From GCA-2746795 sp964643965 (lineage in GTDB: Bacteria; Chloroflexota; Anaerolineae; Promineifilales; Promineifilaceae): a stretch of DNA of 64,000 bases. Location: NCBI GenBank assembly GCA_964643965.1, contig CAZXVH010000010.1:1-64000 (forward strand). Reading direction: 5' to 3'. Each line of letters begins with the position of its first letter. Position 1 is the stretch's first letter. Below, in pieces: positions 44,360-53,203 of the stretch. Below the pieces are notes generated by a model. It was not told the origin of the DNA, did no database searches, and was given only the letters and a program-made list of their open reading frames with translations. The position numbers were made by a program, and so were the translations under genes.

Positions 44360-45394
44360 ATGGATGACATTCAAACAAAATCAAAAGATGTATTGCTATC
44401 AATTCAAAATCTGCACGTTTGGTATGAATTAAAGAAGTTTGGTTTTGGCCATGCCGGTTTTGTAAAGGCTGTGGACGGGGTTACTTTTGACTTGCGGCAA
44501 GGGGACGCCATGGCTTGTGTGGGCGAAAGTGGCTGCGGCAAGTCCAGTCTCATGAAAACAATTATGGGTCTTAATCGGCCGACAAAGGGTGAGATCGTCT
44601 TCGATGGCATGAAGCTAACAGAAACAAAGGGCAATGATTTACGAGAATATCGCTCTAAAATTGGTTATGTGCAGCAAGACCCATTTGGGGCATTGCCACC
44701 GTTTATGTCTATTCAGCGTATTTTAGAAGAGCCGTTGATCATTAATGGCATCAAAGATAAAGCTGAACGGATGCGGCGTATTGAAAAGACGCTGAATGAA
44801 GTGAAGTTAACCCCTATTGAAGAGGTGCTGCCCAAATATCCCCATATGTTGAGTGGTGGCCAACAGCAGCGCATTGTCATTGCCCGTGCAATGATTTTGG
44901 AACCGCAACTGCTGGTGGCTGATGAACCTGTTTCTATGTTAGATGCCTCAGTGCGCGTGGAAATTCTCAAACTGTTGCGTGGATTGCAGGAATCTCACAA
45001 TCTGGCCGTTATCTATATCACGCATGATCTCTCTACGGTGCGTTATTTCTCAGAATATATTTTTGTGATGTATGCGGGTGAAGTCATTGAGATGGCGAAG
45101 ATGGAAGTTTTGTTGGGCAACCCCCAGCATCCCTATACGCAAGCGCTGATGGAAGCATCGGCCGATCCGGATGCAAATAATGCCCTGGTGATACGAGATG
45201 TGCCTCCAGGAGAGCCGCCAAGTCTGGTTAATCCCCCTACCGGCTGTCGTTTTCATCCTCGTTGTAAGTATATGATGCCTGGTTTGTGTGATGTAAAACG
45301 GCCGCCCGTGTTCCACACGGAAGATAATCACAAAGTTATGTGCTGGTTGTTTGAAGAAGATGCTAGTGGGAACAGGATTCATGCACCCGGGTAG
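44360..45394 (+). CDS. oppF: Peptide ABC transporter ATPase, OppF type (second copy)
   Basis: A 344-aa ATPase with Walker A 'ACVGESGCGKSSLMKT', signature 'HMLSGGQQQRIVIARAMIL', Walker B 'LLVADEPVSMLDAS' and C-terminal 'LVNPPTGCRFHPRCKYMMPG'. In 'PVSMLDAS' Met replaces the common Ala after the switch region. Its 3' end overlaps the next small membrane gene by 14 bases. Confidence 0.92.
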   Translation: MDDIQTKSKDVLLSIQNLHVWYELKKFGFGHAGFVKAVDGVTFDLRQGDAMACVGESGCGKSSLMKTIMGLNRPTKGEIVFDGMKLTETKGNDLREYRSKIGYVQQDPFGALPPFMSIQRILEEPLIINGIKDKAERMRRIEKTLNEVKLTPIEEVLPKYPHMLSGGQQQRIVIARAMILEPQLLVADEPVSMLDASVRVEILKLLRGLQESHNLAVIYITHDLSTVRYFSEYIFVMYAGEVIEMAKMEVLLGNPQHPYTQALMEASADPDANNALVIRDVPPGEPPSLVNPPTGCRFHPRCKYMMPGLCDVKRPPVFHTEDNHKVMCWLFEEDASGNRIHAPG

Positions 45395-45617
45395 ACTGAT
45401 CATTGCAGCTTTTTTCTTGCTGCTGGCTGGCGCGGTGCTCCCTTTTTTGATGATGATCCGTGTGCTTGAGTCCACCTTCTTCTTGAATTTTTTTTCCTAC
45501 ACTGCTTCAGCGGCCGGTCTCTTTATTGGGATTTTAGGCATTGCCATGTATGTAGGGAAAACGAAGAAGCAAAAAGACAACATGCACGATTATTGGGATG
45601 ACGATAAATCAAGATAA
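45381..45617 (+). CDS. Small two-TM membrane protein
   Basis: A 78-aa protein with two hydrophobic helices ('IIAAFFLLLAGAVLPFLMMI' and 'SAAGLFIGILGIAMYVG') and a Lys-rich then acidic tail. The ATG at 45381 overlaps the end of oppF, so it is probably the last gene of the Opp operon. No family recognised; it could be a transporter accessory, but this rests only on position. Confidence 0.6.
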   Translation: MHPGRLIIAAFFLLLAGAVLPFLMMIRVLESTFFLNFFSYTASAAGLFIGILGIAMYVGKTKKQKDNMHDYWDDDKSR

Positions 45618-45639
45618 CTCAGCCTTAAGGAATTAGTTT

Positions 45640-46173
45640 ATGTCAAACAAAGAGGATTATAATCTCGTTATCGCTGCTTTTGAAGGTAAAGAAACAGCCG
45701 GTTTTGTTTACAATACGCTCCTTGCTATGCAGCATGCCATGATGGTTGATCTCAAAACGGTTTCGACTGTTTACCGGAATGATCGGGGAAAGTTAAAAGT
45801 TCACCACAAACATGGGTTAACCACCTGGAAAGGCGCGGCCGGCGGTATCGCGGTGGGGTTGCTGCTTGGCGGCCCGATTTTAGGTGGGGCCATTGGCGCC
45901 CTGATTGGCAGTAGAGGTGATGGCGAACAACGGAAAGCCAAGAAATTTCTTGACGAAAAGTTAGGCGAAGACAATTCAGCTATCATCGTGGCCTTTAAAG
46001 AAGCAAACTTAACTGCTTTACGAGATATGTTTGACCGCTTTAATGCGGAACAATTGTTAATGGCGCTGACGCCTGAAACTGAAAAGGAAATTGCGGATTT
46101 AGCAGCGAACGAAGAGGTTGTACAAACTGTTCAGGCGGAAATTGATATTATTGACGAGAGTTCTGTAGCCTAG
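45640..46173 (+). CDS. DUF1269-family protein
   Basis: A 177-aa protein of the DUF1269 type: N-terminal 'NLVIAAFEGKETAGFVYNTL', then 'HGLTTWKGAAGGIAVGLLLGG' and a Gly-rich hydrophobic hairpin 'PILGGAIGALIGS', then 'NSAIIVAFKEANLTALRDMF'. The Gly-rich segment can insert in or cross the membrane. Function of the family is unknown. AAGGA lies before the ATG. It converges on the next gene with 9 bases between the stop codons. Confidence 0.8.
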   Translation: MSNKEDYNLVIAAFEGKETAGFVYNTLLAMQHAMMVDLKTVSTVYRNDRGKLKVHHKHGLTTWKGAAGGIAVGLLLGGPILGGAIGALIGSRGDGEQRKAKKFLDEKLGEDNSAIIVAFKEANLTALRDMFDRFNAEQLLMALTPETEKEIADLAANEEVVQTVQAEIDIIDESSVA

Positions 46174-46182
46174 TTTCTGGGG

Positions 46183-48171
46183 TTATTCATGTGGCGTGGT
46201 ATCGAGGGAGTAAAGATTCCACAATTCTGATTCCTGTGTGGCGTCTATTTGAAAACCGATTATTTCGGGGACGGCCGCAGCAAATTTTAGGCGGGGAAAG
46301 AGGGGAATCATGGGCAAGTTCTGGGCGAAGATGGTTTGAGCTTGCCTGTGGGCGTTGGCGTATTCGGGGGAGTCAGGCCAGGTGACAACGGCCGTTTCGC
46401 ACGCCGCATCATACGCTTTATCCCACCACCCGGTACTGTTCAAGCCATGCCAGCCAGCATATGGGTGATGGCTGGCCGGGTTGACCATTTCGGCCGGACC
46501 AGTAATCTCCCATGAAGCGAAAAATTCACACAGCGGTTCTTGCCGGATAGGCAACGCCAGATGTCCCAAATCATAGCGACGGCCAAAGAGCTTGCTGTTC
46601 TCCCCACCGGCGTACCACACTTCAGAAGACAAGGCGTCCACATCCACCACGAGTTTGCATTGGCGCAAATCTTCCTGAACCTGAGCCGCGATACGCCGGT
46701 TGATCTGGTAAAGGTCTGTCGTGGAAATGGTGAAACGGAAAATTTCACCGGTATGCGGCTCTTCACGATAACCATCCCCATCAGCATCTATATAACCGGC
46801 TTCATCCAGCAGATGGTTCGCCGCAGCCGGATTGTATGCCCACTCGCTCAATGAACTGGGATAGAGGGGATGGTTCGCCGGTAAATAACTATGCATAATG
46901 GGGGAACGGCCGTTTAGAAATTTCGCTGCCATCGCCTCCCGATCCAGGCACATGGCCACTGCCTGCCGCACCCGCACGTCCTCAAACCAATCAGGCCGCC
47001 CCTGACCATCACCATAGCCATCCCAGGAATCGACGCCGAAGATAAGCGTTTCATACACCGTGCCGGGCACAATGGCAGCCTGGAGCAAATCGGCCGCATC
47101 TGCCTCAATTAAAAAGGGGATCTGAGCAGCTTGCAAGGCATCCTGCGTGGCGATATGACAATCGCCATTTAGCAGTAACGCCACCAGTTGATCGGCGTCG
47201 GGCACAAAGCGGAAGGTGACACTATCGAGGTAAGGCAATCCTTCAGTGGCTCGATAGTAAAAAGGATTTCTTTCCAGGCGCAAGAATTGCCCATCTTCCC
47301 AGGTGACAATTTGGAAGGGGCCATCGCCCACCGGCAGCCTGGCGGCCATCTCAGAGGTGGGGATTTCCACGACCTCATGACTGCTCCAAATATGCTCAGG
47401 TAAAGGAGGCCAAAAATTCGTCATATACTGCGTATCACGATTCCCCGGCAAGCCGATCCAGCGCACTGTCAAGGCATCATTCGCCGTATAGCTGGCCGTA
47501 CGCAGCACTTTATCGCGGATGGGCAAGGAGCCGGTTTTGGCTGCCAGTTGGTAGCTGTAAATGGAGTCGGCAGTGGTAACGGGTTCGCCATCAGACCAAA
47601 AGCGGGGTTTAAGGGTAAATTCGGCAATAATTTGGCGCATCAACAGGGGGCTTCCCATAAAAACGGCCGTTTCTCCCCCCGCCGTCTGCACCTTTTCCCC
47701 CACTGTTAAGGACACCACATTACCAGCAGCGTTTACCACCCGATCCCCCTCGCCCACCATCACTTCTTCAATCCAGGCGTCGCCATCAGCCAGATCGGGC
47801 AGCTTCACCAATCCTTGCGCCTGATAGCGATAGTTGAGATGGGTGAAATCATTTTCATAAACGGCATGTAACACCGCCTGCGCATCTCGGGATAAACGGC
47901 CGTGTCGGTAGAGCGTATCTGGTTCTTCACCCAGGCAAACAACGAGGTCTTTGGTTAACGGCCGTTCCTCTGGCTCCGGTGATTCCAATACAATCGTTTC
48001 AATAATGGTTTTTTCGATAATAACAGGAGTAGGTGACAACAATACTGGATCGGAAGAAGCCGCACCCCAGGCGCCACAACCCGCCAGGAATATGGGGAAA
48101 CTCCATACCAGTACAAAAAATAGGTTTACCCTAAATGTCCCCGGCGCGAACCTGGGCAATAAACGGTTCAT
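46183..48171 (-). CDS. Peptide-binding lipoprotein (SBP family 5), normal order
   Basis: A 662-aa lipoprotein with lipobox 'FLAGC'. Family-5 elements appear in the usual order: 'RFWSDGEPVTTADSIYSYQL' (~193), 'GDGPFQIVTWEDGQFLRLE' (~287), 'LVALLLNGDCHIATQ' (~340), 'VRVRQAVAMCLDREAMAAKF' (~405), and 'PAAANHLLDEAGYIDADGDG' (~450). It thus serves as an in-window reference for the permuted oppA. It overlaps the HExxH gene upstream by 41 bases and has no permease next to it, so it may use the Opp permease nearby. Confidence 0.88.
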   Translation of the reverse strand: MNRLLPRFAPGTFRVNLFFVLVWSFPIFLAGCGAWGAASSDPVLLSPTPVIIEKTIIETIVLESPEPEERPLTKDLVVCLGEEPDTLYRHGRLSRDAQAVLHAVYENDFTHLNYRYQAQGLVKLPDLADGDAWIEEVMVGEGDRVVNAAGNVVSLTVGEKVQTAGGETAVFMGSPLLMRQIIAEFTLKPRFWSDGEPVTTADSIYSYQLAAKTGSLPIRDKVLRTASYTANDALTVRWIGLPGNRDTQYMTNFWPPLPEHIWSSHEVVEIPTSEMAARLPVGDGPFQIVTWEDGQFLRLERNPFYYRATEGLPYLDSVTFRFVPDADQLVALLLNGDCHIATQDALQAAQIPFLIEADAADLLQAAIVPGTVYETLIFGVDSWDGYGDGQGRPDWFEDVRVRQAVAMCLDREAMAAKFLNGRSPIMHSYLPANHPLYPSSLSEWAYNPAAANHLLDEAGYIDADGDGYREEPHTGEIFRFTISTTDLYQINRRIAAQVQEDLRQCKLVVDVDALSSEVWYAGGENSKLFGRRYDLGHLALPIRQEPLCEFFASWEITGPAEMVNPASHHPYAGWHGLNSTGWWDKAYDAACETAVVTWPDSPEYANAHRQAQTIFAQNLPMIPLFPRLKFAAAVPEIIGFQIDATQESELWNLYSLDTTPHE

Positions 48172-48919
48172 AGGCAGTTACGTCCTTGCCTTGTGTCCTT
48201 AAATCATAATAATCCTGCGTGATTTTAGCTTGCTGTTCCCGATTGAAATCTCGGTAACATTTCCCGGATTGACCGGCGCCGCTTAATCCAGACTGTCCCC
48301 CATAATTGTAACAGTCCCGCTTCGTTTTGATGAGCATATAAATGGCTTCGCCCAGGTAGCGTGTACCCACGCGCTCATATTGATAAACATGCGTCAATTC
48401 ATGAACGACAATGGGCAGATTTTGGCGGGTATGGCAGCCGGTACGCGGCAAGTTAATGGAGCGCCAGGTAGCAAAGGCGAGGTTGCCATTCATTTTGAAG
48501 ATAAGATCAAAAATGCCCCCTTCTACCACGCGCACATCGCCAAAACGCATCGCGTCCGACCCTAAAACTTCGGCAATCATGCCAATTTCGGCGCCGGTGA
48601 GGGGTGTGGAGCGGGCAAATAAGTGCAGCAAAAACTCACCAATCTCCGGACCACCTCCCAGATCAAATATCTGGGTGACAAATTGATGCAGCCAGTTGAA
48701 GAAACGGCCGTTTTGTCGCCGCCACCATCCGCCCCTATCTTCACCACCAGGAGCTTGCCTCCATTCAGGCAGGAAAAGGAGAAGCGCTCTGCCGCCGCGC
48801 CACAGCGTATGCGCCAAACGGCTCAACCGCAGCGGGAAATCCCGCACCAGATTGATGGGCCACATACTCAAATCTCGCAGCCGTTCAGCCAGCCAATGGA
48901 AAACGGCCGTTATGCGCAT
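48131..48919 (-). CDS. HExxH-containing protein (putative metallopeptidase)
   Basis: A 262-aa protein of unknown family with 'VVHELTHVYQYERVGTRYLG' at ~177, a zinc-peptidase-like HELTH motif followed by a possible third ligand in the 'GEAIYML' segment. N-terminal ~100 residues are basic and aromatic without a signal peptide. The layout resembles DUF4157-like proteins, which carry a similar HExxH site. Its last 41 bases overlap the start of the binding lipoprotein in another frame. Confidence 0.55.
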   Translation of the reverse strand: MRITAVFHWLAERLRDLSMWPINLVRDFPLRLSRLAHTLWRGGRALLLFLPEWRQAPGGEDRGGWWRRQNGRFFNWLHQFVTQIFDLGGGPEIGEFLLHLFARSTPLTGAEIGMIAEVLGSDAMRFGDVRVVEGGIFDLIFKMNGNLAFATWRSINLPRTGCHTRQNLPIVVHELTHVYQYERVGTRYLGEAIYMLIKTKRDCYNYGGQSGLSGAGQSGKCYRDFNREQQAKITQDYYDLRTQGKDVTAYEPFIAQVRAGDI

Positions 48920-49066
48920 TGCGTCTCATCCATATGCCAATCCTGGGGTCATGCTATCCTGATAAATCTTGGGAAGCGACCAAAAACGGCCGCTGCCTAA
49001 TCATACAACAACCAGGCAGAAACGACAGGGGATATTGGGGGCAATTTAGAAGATCAAATGGGGGAA

Positions 49067-50380
49067 TTACAACTTGTCGGGGTCAATATCGGCGGCCTGC
49101 AAGATAGCCATGACGGGGGGCGCATGGACAAAACCATATTTAAGGCGGGCGTCTTGCAGCGGTTCGGCCGTCTGCCGGATGAATTCGGCGGCGATCATGC
49201 GGTGGACGGCGGCAATCGAATCATTATCAACCACATGGCTCATCGTGGCGTGTAATTTCCACAAGACGCCACGATCCACGGCCGTTTGCGCCGCCAGCGC
49301 CGCGGCGTTCAAAGCAATCACAGCCTTGTCCCGCTGGCCTTGTTGGTAATACAGCTCTCCCTGCACAAATAAACCCAGCGCCCGGAAACGATCTGCATTC
49401 AAATCATCAGCCAATTTGCGCAAACTCGCCACTGTTTCCGACGCTTCTGCCATGTTGCCAATGCGCAAATGAGCGCGGCCTAAATTATACAAAGCCAGCG
49501 CTTCCTGCTCCCGATTGCCAATATGTCGGGCCGCAGTCAACGCTTCCTCCAGGTATGCCATACCCCAGTTAAAGTCACCCTGCTCCACCAGGTCTACGCC
49601 CAAATTGCGCAGTATCTCCGGTTTGATGAGCGCCGCATCATATTCATCGGCCAACGTCAGCGCCTTTTCATGATACGCCCGCGCCGTTTCGATGTCGTAT
49701 AAGGATTGGTGGCACTCGCCCATGTCATTAAGTACCTGCACAATACGCCAGCGGTCGTTGAGAGATTCCAGGATTGTCAGAGCCTCAGTATGGTTGGAGA
49801 GCGCGTGTTGGTATTCACCACGGGCAAGGCGGGTACGCCCCAAACTGGTGAGGACGCGGGCCTGTTCACGTGATTCACCCGCCTGCCGGAAAGCTGCCAA
49901 CGCCTGCGTCATCTCGGTAACGGCCAGATCCGTATTGCCTTGTTTACGATGGAGAATGCCCAGGCCACGCCGCGCCCGGCCGATCACGAGCAAATTATTC
50001 ATCTGGATGCCTTCAGTTAATGCCTGACGATAGAGAGAAACGGCCGTTTCATACTCCCCCTGGAAATCAGCCAGTTCACCCAAACGGACTCGCGCCCGGG
50101 CAATCTGCACCAACTCATCGCTGGCCGTTAACGCCGCTTCATAATCCGCTTTGGCTAAAGCAAAATCTCCCAACAGCCAGTAGCACTGCCCGCGATATTC
50201 AAAGGCTCGCGCCCGGAACAGGGCATCGACGCCTTCAAAACTGAGGGCGTCTGTATAATAACGAATTGCCCGGCTGTACTCTTGTTGACCGGCTGCTTTA
50301 CTCCCTTCACGGTAAGCAGCCATCGCCGCCTGCGGGATGCTTTGGGGGTTAAAGAAGCCAGAAACAAAGGTTGAAGCCAT
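49067..50380 (-). CDS. Tetratricopeptide-repeat protein
   Basis: A 437-aa protein made almost entirely of TPR helices, about nine units (for instance 'GQCYWLLGDFALAKADYEAA', 'GILHRKQGNTDLAVTEMTQA', 'LYNLGRAHLRIGNMAEASET'). TPRs form a superhelical scaffold for protein contacts. No enzymatic domain, signal peptide or TM helix. The ATG has no Shine-Dalgarno and sits right after a promoter (next entry). The binding partner is unknown. Confidence 0.8.
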   Translation of the reverse strand: MASTFVSGFFNPQSIPQAAMAAYREGSKAAGQQEYSRAIRYYTDALSFEGVDALFRARAFEYRGQCYWLLGDFALAKADYEAALTASDELVQIARARVRLGELADFQGEYETAVSLYRQALTEGIQMNNLLVIGRARRGLGILHRKQGNTDLAVTEMTQALAAFRQAGESREQARVLTSLGRTRLARGEYQHALSNHTEALTILESLNDRWRIVQVLNDMGECHQSLYDIETARAYHEKALTLADEYDAALIKPEILRNLGVDLVEQGDFNWGMAYLEEALTAARHIGNREQEALALYNLGRAHLRIGNMAEASETVASLRKLADDLNADRFRALGLFVQGELYYQQGQRDKAVIALNAAALAAQTAVDRGVLWKLHATMSHVVDNDSIAAVHRMIAAEFIRQTAEPLQDARLKYGFVHAPPVMAILQAADIDPDKL

Positions 50381-50386
50381 AGATAA

Positions 50387-50414
50387 ATGATACCCTGCTC
50401 AAATATTTTGACAA
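50387..50414 (-). promoter_or_regulatory. Leaderless promoter of the TPR gene
   Basis: On the minus strand TTGTCA (50414-50409), 16-bp spacer, TATCAT (50392-50387), then 6 bases to the ATG at 50380. Confidence 0.5.
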
Positions 50415-50497
50415 TAAACGCCCCGTGAACAAAGGTAGAGATAGAAACAAACCATGACTTCGCAATTTTGGCATGGTTCAACATGAAAGAGCTTATT

Positions 50498-52117
50498 TTA
50501 TGGCTCTAAAGATGAAAAATAATCCCGGATATACCCCTTCATCCCCAAAGGAATATAGTCGTCGGCTAAAGCTTCTGAGGCGGCATTACGATAATCGCCG
50601 AAGACTTGATTGTAAGGGACGGTAGCGCCCTCATTGCTGAATTCAGTGGCGGTTTCACTGAGGAGCGCGCCGCAGTTAGCCGGATTGGCCACGCATTCGG
50701 CGGGCAGTTCAATTTGTACCCCTTCCGCCCCGCTGAGATCCCGGAATTCAGGCACGAAGACATTTTCCGCATGACCGCCGCCTGGCCCAGGCCCGCCTGC
50801 CCCCTGACCCTGTTCACTTCCGCTTCCTGGCCCCTGGCCTTGACCAGGCCCGCTGCCTTCGCCCGGCCCATCACCTGTTCCCTGTCCTTGTCCCTCGCCT
50901 TGCCCCTGGCCTGATTGACTACCCTGGGCGGTTTGAGCCCCTTGTCCCGGCTGACCGGCCTGGGCCACGTCTTGACGCCCTTCGGCCATTTGTCCAGCGA
51001 CGCTTTGGGCTTGTTGGGAGGCGGCGCCTTGTTGGCCGCGCTGTTGCAGCGTGCCAGCCGCTTCACGCAACGCTTGTTGAGCGGCGGCGGTATCACCATT
51101 GCGTAGCGCTTCAGCGGCTTCGGCTAATTCTCGGGCGAGTTCGGTATCGACATCTTGCAGGGCGGCGGCCGTTTCTGCTAAATCTTGGGCCAGGGCAGCC
51201 TGTTCCTCGGCGCTGAGGGTGGGCAAACTATCGGCCAGTTGAGCGGCGGCAGAAGCGGCGCTGAACAGGTCGCCGTTTTGCAGGCTTTGGCCCAACTGCT
51301 GCCCGGCGCTGTTTTGGGCGAGGGGCTGCCCCGCTTTTTGTAAACGCTGCTGTAAGCCGCTCATATCGTTGTCGGCGGCAAGCTGTTTGAGGTCGGCTTC
51401 CGCTTCGGAGAGGGTGGCCACGGTTTGCTCCTGGGAAGCAGCTCCCGCTTGCAAAGCTTCCAGGGCGCTTTCGACGGGTTGCAGCAGGTCGGCTTGTTGT
51501 TCTTCGCTGAGGGCCGGGTTCTCCAGAATTTCTTGCTGGATGGCTTCCAGCGCTTCAATTTGTTCGGCAATGGCCTGCTCCACGGCGCGTCCTTTTTTGA
51601 GGATGTTTTCTTGAGGATTGGGCAGGTAAACGGCCAGGAAAAGTAAGAAAATAGAAATAAGAAGGAAGATCCAGTCCCGGCGATCCAGGCGATAAGGCAG
51701 ATCTCTTTTCACATCAACGCGATTTGTGGCAGAAAGGGTATCTCCGATTTGTTCTTGGGCGATTTCATCAGGGACGATGAGAACACCCTCATGGATTTCA
51801 ACGGCCGTTATCACCCGCTCCTTCAGCCCAAACTGCCTATCGGCAAAGGCAGCCTGCTGCCGAATCGTGCGCCGCCGCCCAAACACAAACAGCAGGCCCA
51901 CGAGTAAGCCGCCCAGTCCCAAGGCCAGCGCCACAATTGCCACCTGCTGATTGTCGAGAAACGGCCGTTGTCGGGCCACCACAGCCACCACCACCGCCAG
52001 CATCAAGCCCACCAGCAGCGTCCGTGGCAGCCACAGCAAGCCATCTCGTCGTAGAGAACGGCCGTGCCAGCGGTGGAGTTGGTCAGTTAATTTTTGGAAT
52101 TGAGCTTCGTTTTTCAT
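50498..52117 (-). CDS. Membrane protein with coiled-coil and Gly/Gln-rich region
   Basis: A 539-aa protein. Two TM helices at ~27-80 and a third at ~148-166, then a long Ala/Gln/Glu-rich helical region (~170-380) and a Gly/Gln/Pro low-complexity stretch (~385-455), ending in a short conserved-looking tail ('VFGDYRNAASEALADDYIPL'). This is the layout of DUF4175-like proteins found beside ABC-2 exporters. The final tail may contact a partner. It is the last of five same-strand genes. Confidence 0.55.
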   Translation of the reverse strand: MKNEAQFQKLTDQLHRWHGRSLRRDGLLWLPRTLLVGLMLAVVVAVVARQRPFLDNQQVAIVALALGLGGLLVGLLFVFGRRRTIRQQAAFADRQFGLKERVITAVEIHEGVLIVPDEIAQEQIGDTLSATNRVDVKRDLPYRLDRRDWIFLLISIFLLFLAVYLPNPQENILKKGRAVEQAIAEQIEALEAIQQEILENPALSEEQQADLLQPVESALEALQAGAASQEQTVATLSEAEADLKQLAADNDMSGLQQRLQKAGQPLAQNSAGQQLGQSLQNGDLFSAASAAAQLADSLPTLSAEEQAALAQDLAETAAALQDVDTELARELAEAAEALRNGDTAAAQQALREAAGTLQQRGQQGAASQQAQSVAGQMAEGRQDVAQAGQPGQGAQTAQGSQSGQGQGEGQGQGTGDGPGEGSGPGQGQGPGSGSEQGQGAGGPGPGGGHAENVFVPEFRDLSGAEGVQIELPAECVANPANCGALLSETATEFSNEGATVPYNQVFGDYRNAASEALADDYIPLGMKGYIRDYFSSLEP

Positions 52118-52133
52118 TTTAAAAAACTCTTGC

Positions 52134-52196
52134 CGCAGAGAACTTGAAGGACGCGGAGATGGCTGCTGGCATTTTTTACTCCGCGCTCTCTGCGAT
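52134..52196. repeat. Gapped inverted repeat (CGCAGAGA / CTCTCTGCG)
   Basis: CGCAGAGA and CGCGGAG at the left pair with CTCCGCG and TCTCTGCG at the right across ~30 bases, in the gap between the permease and the coiled-coil membrane gene. Confidence 0.55.
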
Positions 52197-52201
52197 TCAC
52201 A

Positions 52202-53143
52202 TTATTGATTCGCAATCTGGCGCACCTTGCGCACACTCAGCCAGTATAAAAGCAGCGATAGCAGCGTGTAAAGGATGAGAAACAGCCACCAGGGTGAGGG
52301 AAACCAGAAATGGCCGCCGCTGGCAGGCGGGCTGCCAAACGATTGTTGGAAGAAAAACAGGCCATCTTCTTCAATCAAAATTAAATCACTGACCAGCAAA
52401 GTGGCCGGCAAATTAAGCGCCGCCAGCAGCAAGCCAGCATACAACAAGAGTACCTCGCCCACCCAACTCAGCGTCATACCCGCCAAAATTGGGCTGGAAA
52501 ACAGGCTGAACAGCATGACGATAAAGGGAATGCCAATGACAAGAAACAGCGAACCGGCAAAGGTCATCACGCTGGCCGCCTGGGTGGAGCGCATGATGCT
52601 GGAGCAGTACAAACCCCACAAGGCAAAGGCCACTGCCGCCACAAAAATAATCACCTGCGACAAGATCAGTTCCAGGCCGGAAACGCCGCCCAGCAAAAAG
52701 GCCACACTTTGCAGGGGAATAGAAGCGATCAGCAACAAAAAGACGTAACTTAAGGCGGAGATGAGCTTGCCCGTCACTAAACTTTTGCCGGAGAGCAAGG
52801 TGGTGCGCAGCAGATCAAAGGTCTGCCGTTCTTTTTCGCCGCTGATGGCCCCCACCGTAAAGGATGGCCCCACGAAGATGACCATGAACACTTGCACCGC
52901 CAGGACGCCCATGAACACCGCTTTGCCCGCATCCCGGGCATTGGGGCCATACGGGCCGCTGGCCGATGCGGAAAAGCCAGCATAAATCAGGGTGACGAAG
53001 ATGCTCATCGCCAGCAGGTAGACCGTCAGCACGACAAAGGCGCGGCGGCCGCGCATCCGGCTGCGTAATTCTTTCATGGTGACCGGGTTTTGGCGCAGGG
53101 CGCTGAAGCGTTTTTTGGGTGGGTTTTGCGTTAATTCAGTCAT
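52202..53143 (-). CDS. ABC-2-type transporter permease
   Basis: A 313-aa permease with six hydrophobic segments. It has 'QNPVTMKELRSRMRGRRAFV' at the N-terminus and 'GAISGEKERQTFDLLRTTLL' between TM2 and TM3, the standard ABC-2 motif of the GldF/NosY kind. It works with the ATPase and second permease encoded upstream. Confidence 0.85.
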   Translation of the reverse strand: MTELTQNPPKKRFSALRQNPVTMKELRSRMRGRRAFVVLTVYLLAMSIFVTLIYAGFSASASGPYGPNARDAGKAVFMGVLAVQVFMVIFVGPSFTVGAISGEKERQTFDLLRTTLLSGKSLVTGKLISALSYVFLLLIASIPLQSVAFLLGGVSGLELILSQVIIFVAAVAFALWGLYCSSIMRSTQAASVMTFAGSLFLVIGIPFIVMLFSLFSSPILAGMTLSWVGEVLLLYAGLLLAALNLPATLLVSDLILIEEDGLFFFQQSFGSPPASGGHFWFPSPWWLFLILYTLLSLLLYWLSVRKVRQIANQ

Positions 53144-53153
53144 AAGCGTTTCC

Positions 53154-53203
53154 GGTGGCGGGTGGCCAGTGGTGGGTGGCGCGTAAACCTGCCACCCGCC
53201 ACC
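53154..53203. repeat. Inverted repeat GGTGGCGGGTGGC with heptamer units
   Basis: GGTGGCGGGTGGC (53154-53166) pairs perfectly with GCCACCCGCCACC (53191-53203). The interior repeats AGTGGTGGGTGGC-like units. It ends exactly at the stop codon of the upstream permease gene, between the two permeases. Confidence 0.75.

Noticed and set aside
46183..48919. HExxH protein and binding lipoprotein as one frameshifted gene
   Set aside because: The two are in different frames over the 41-base overlap, but each has its own complete family features, including a separate signal peptide and lipobox for the lipoprotein.
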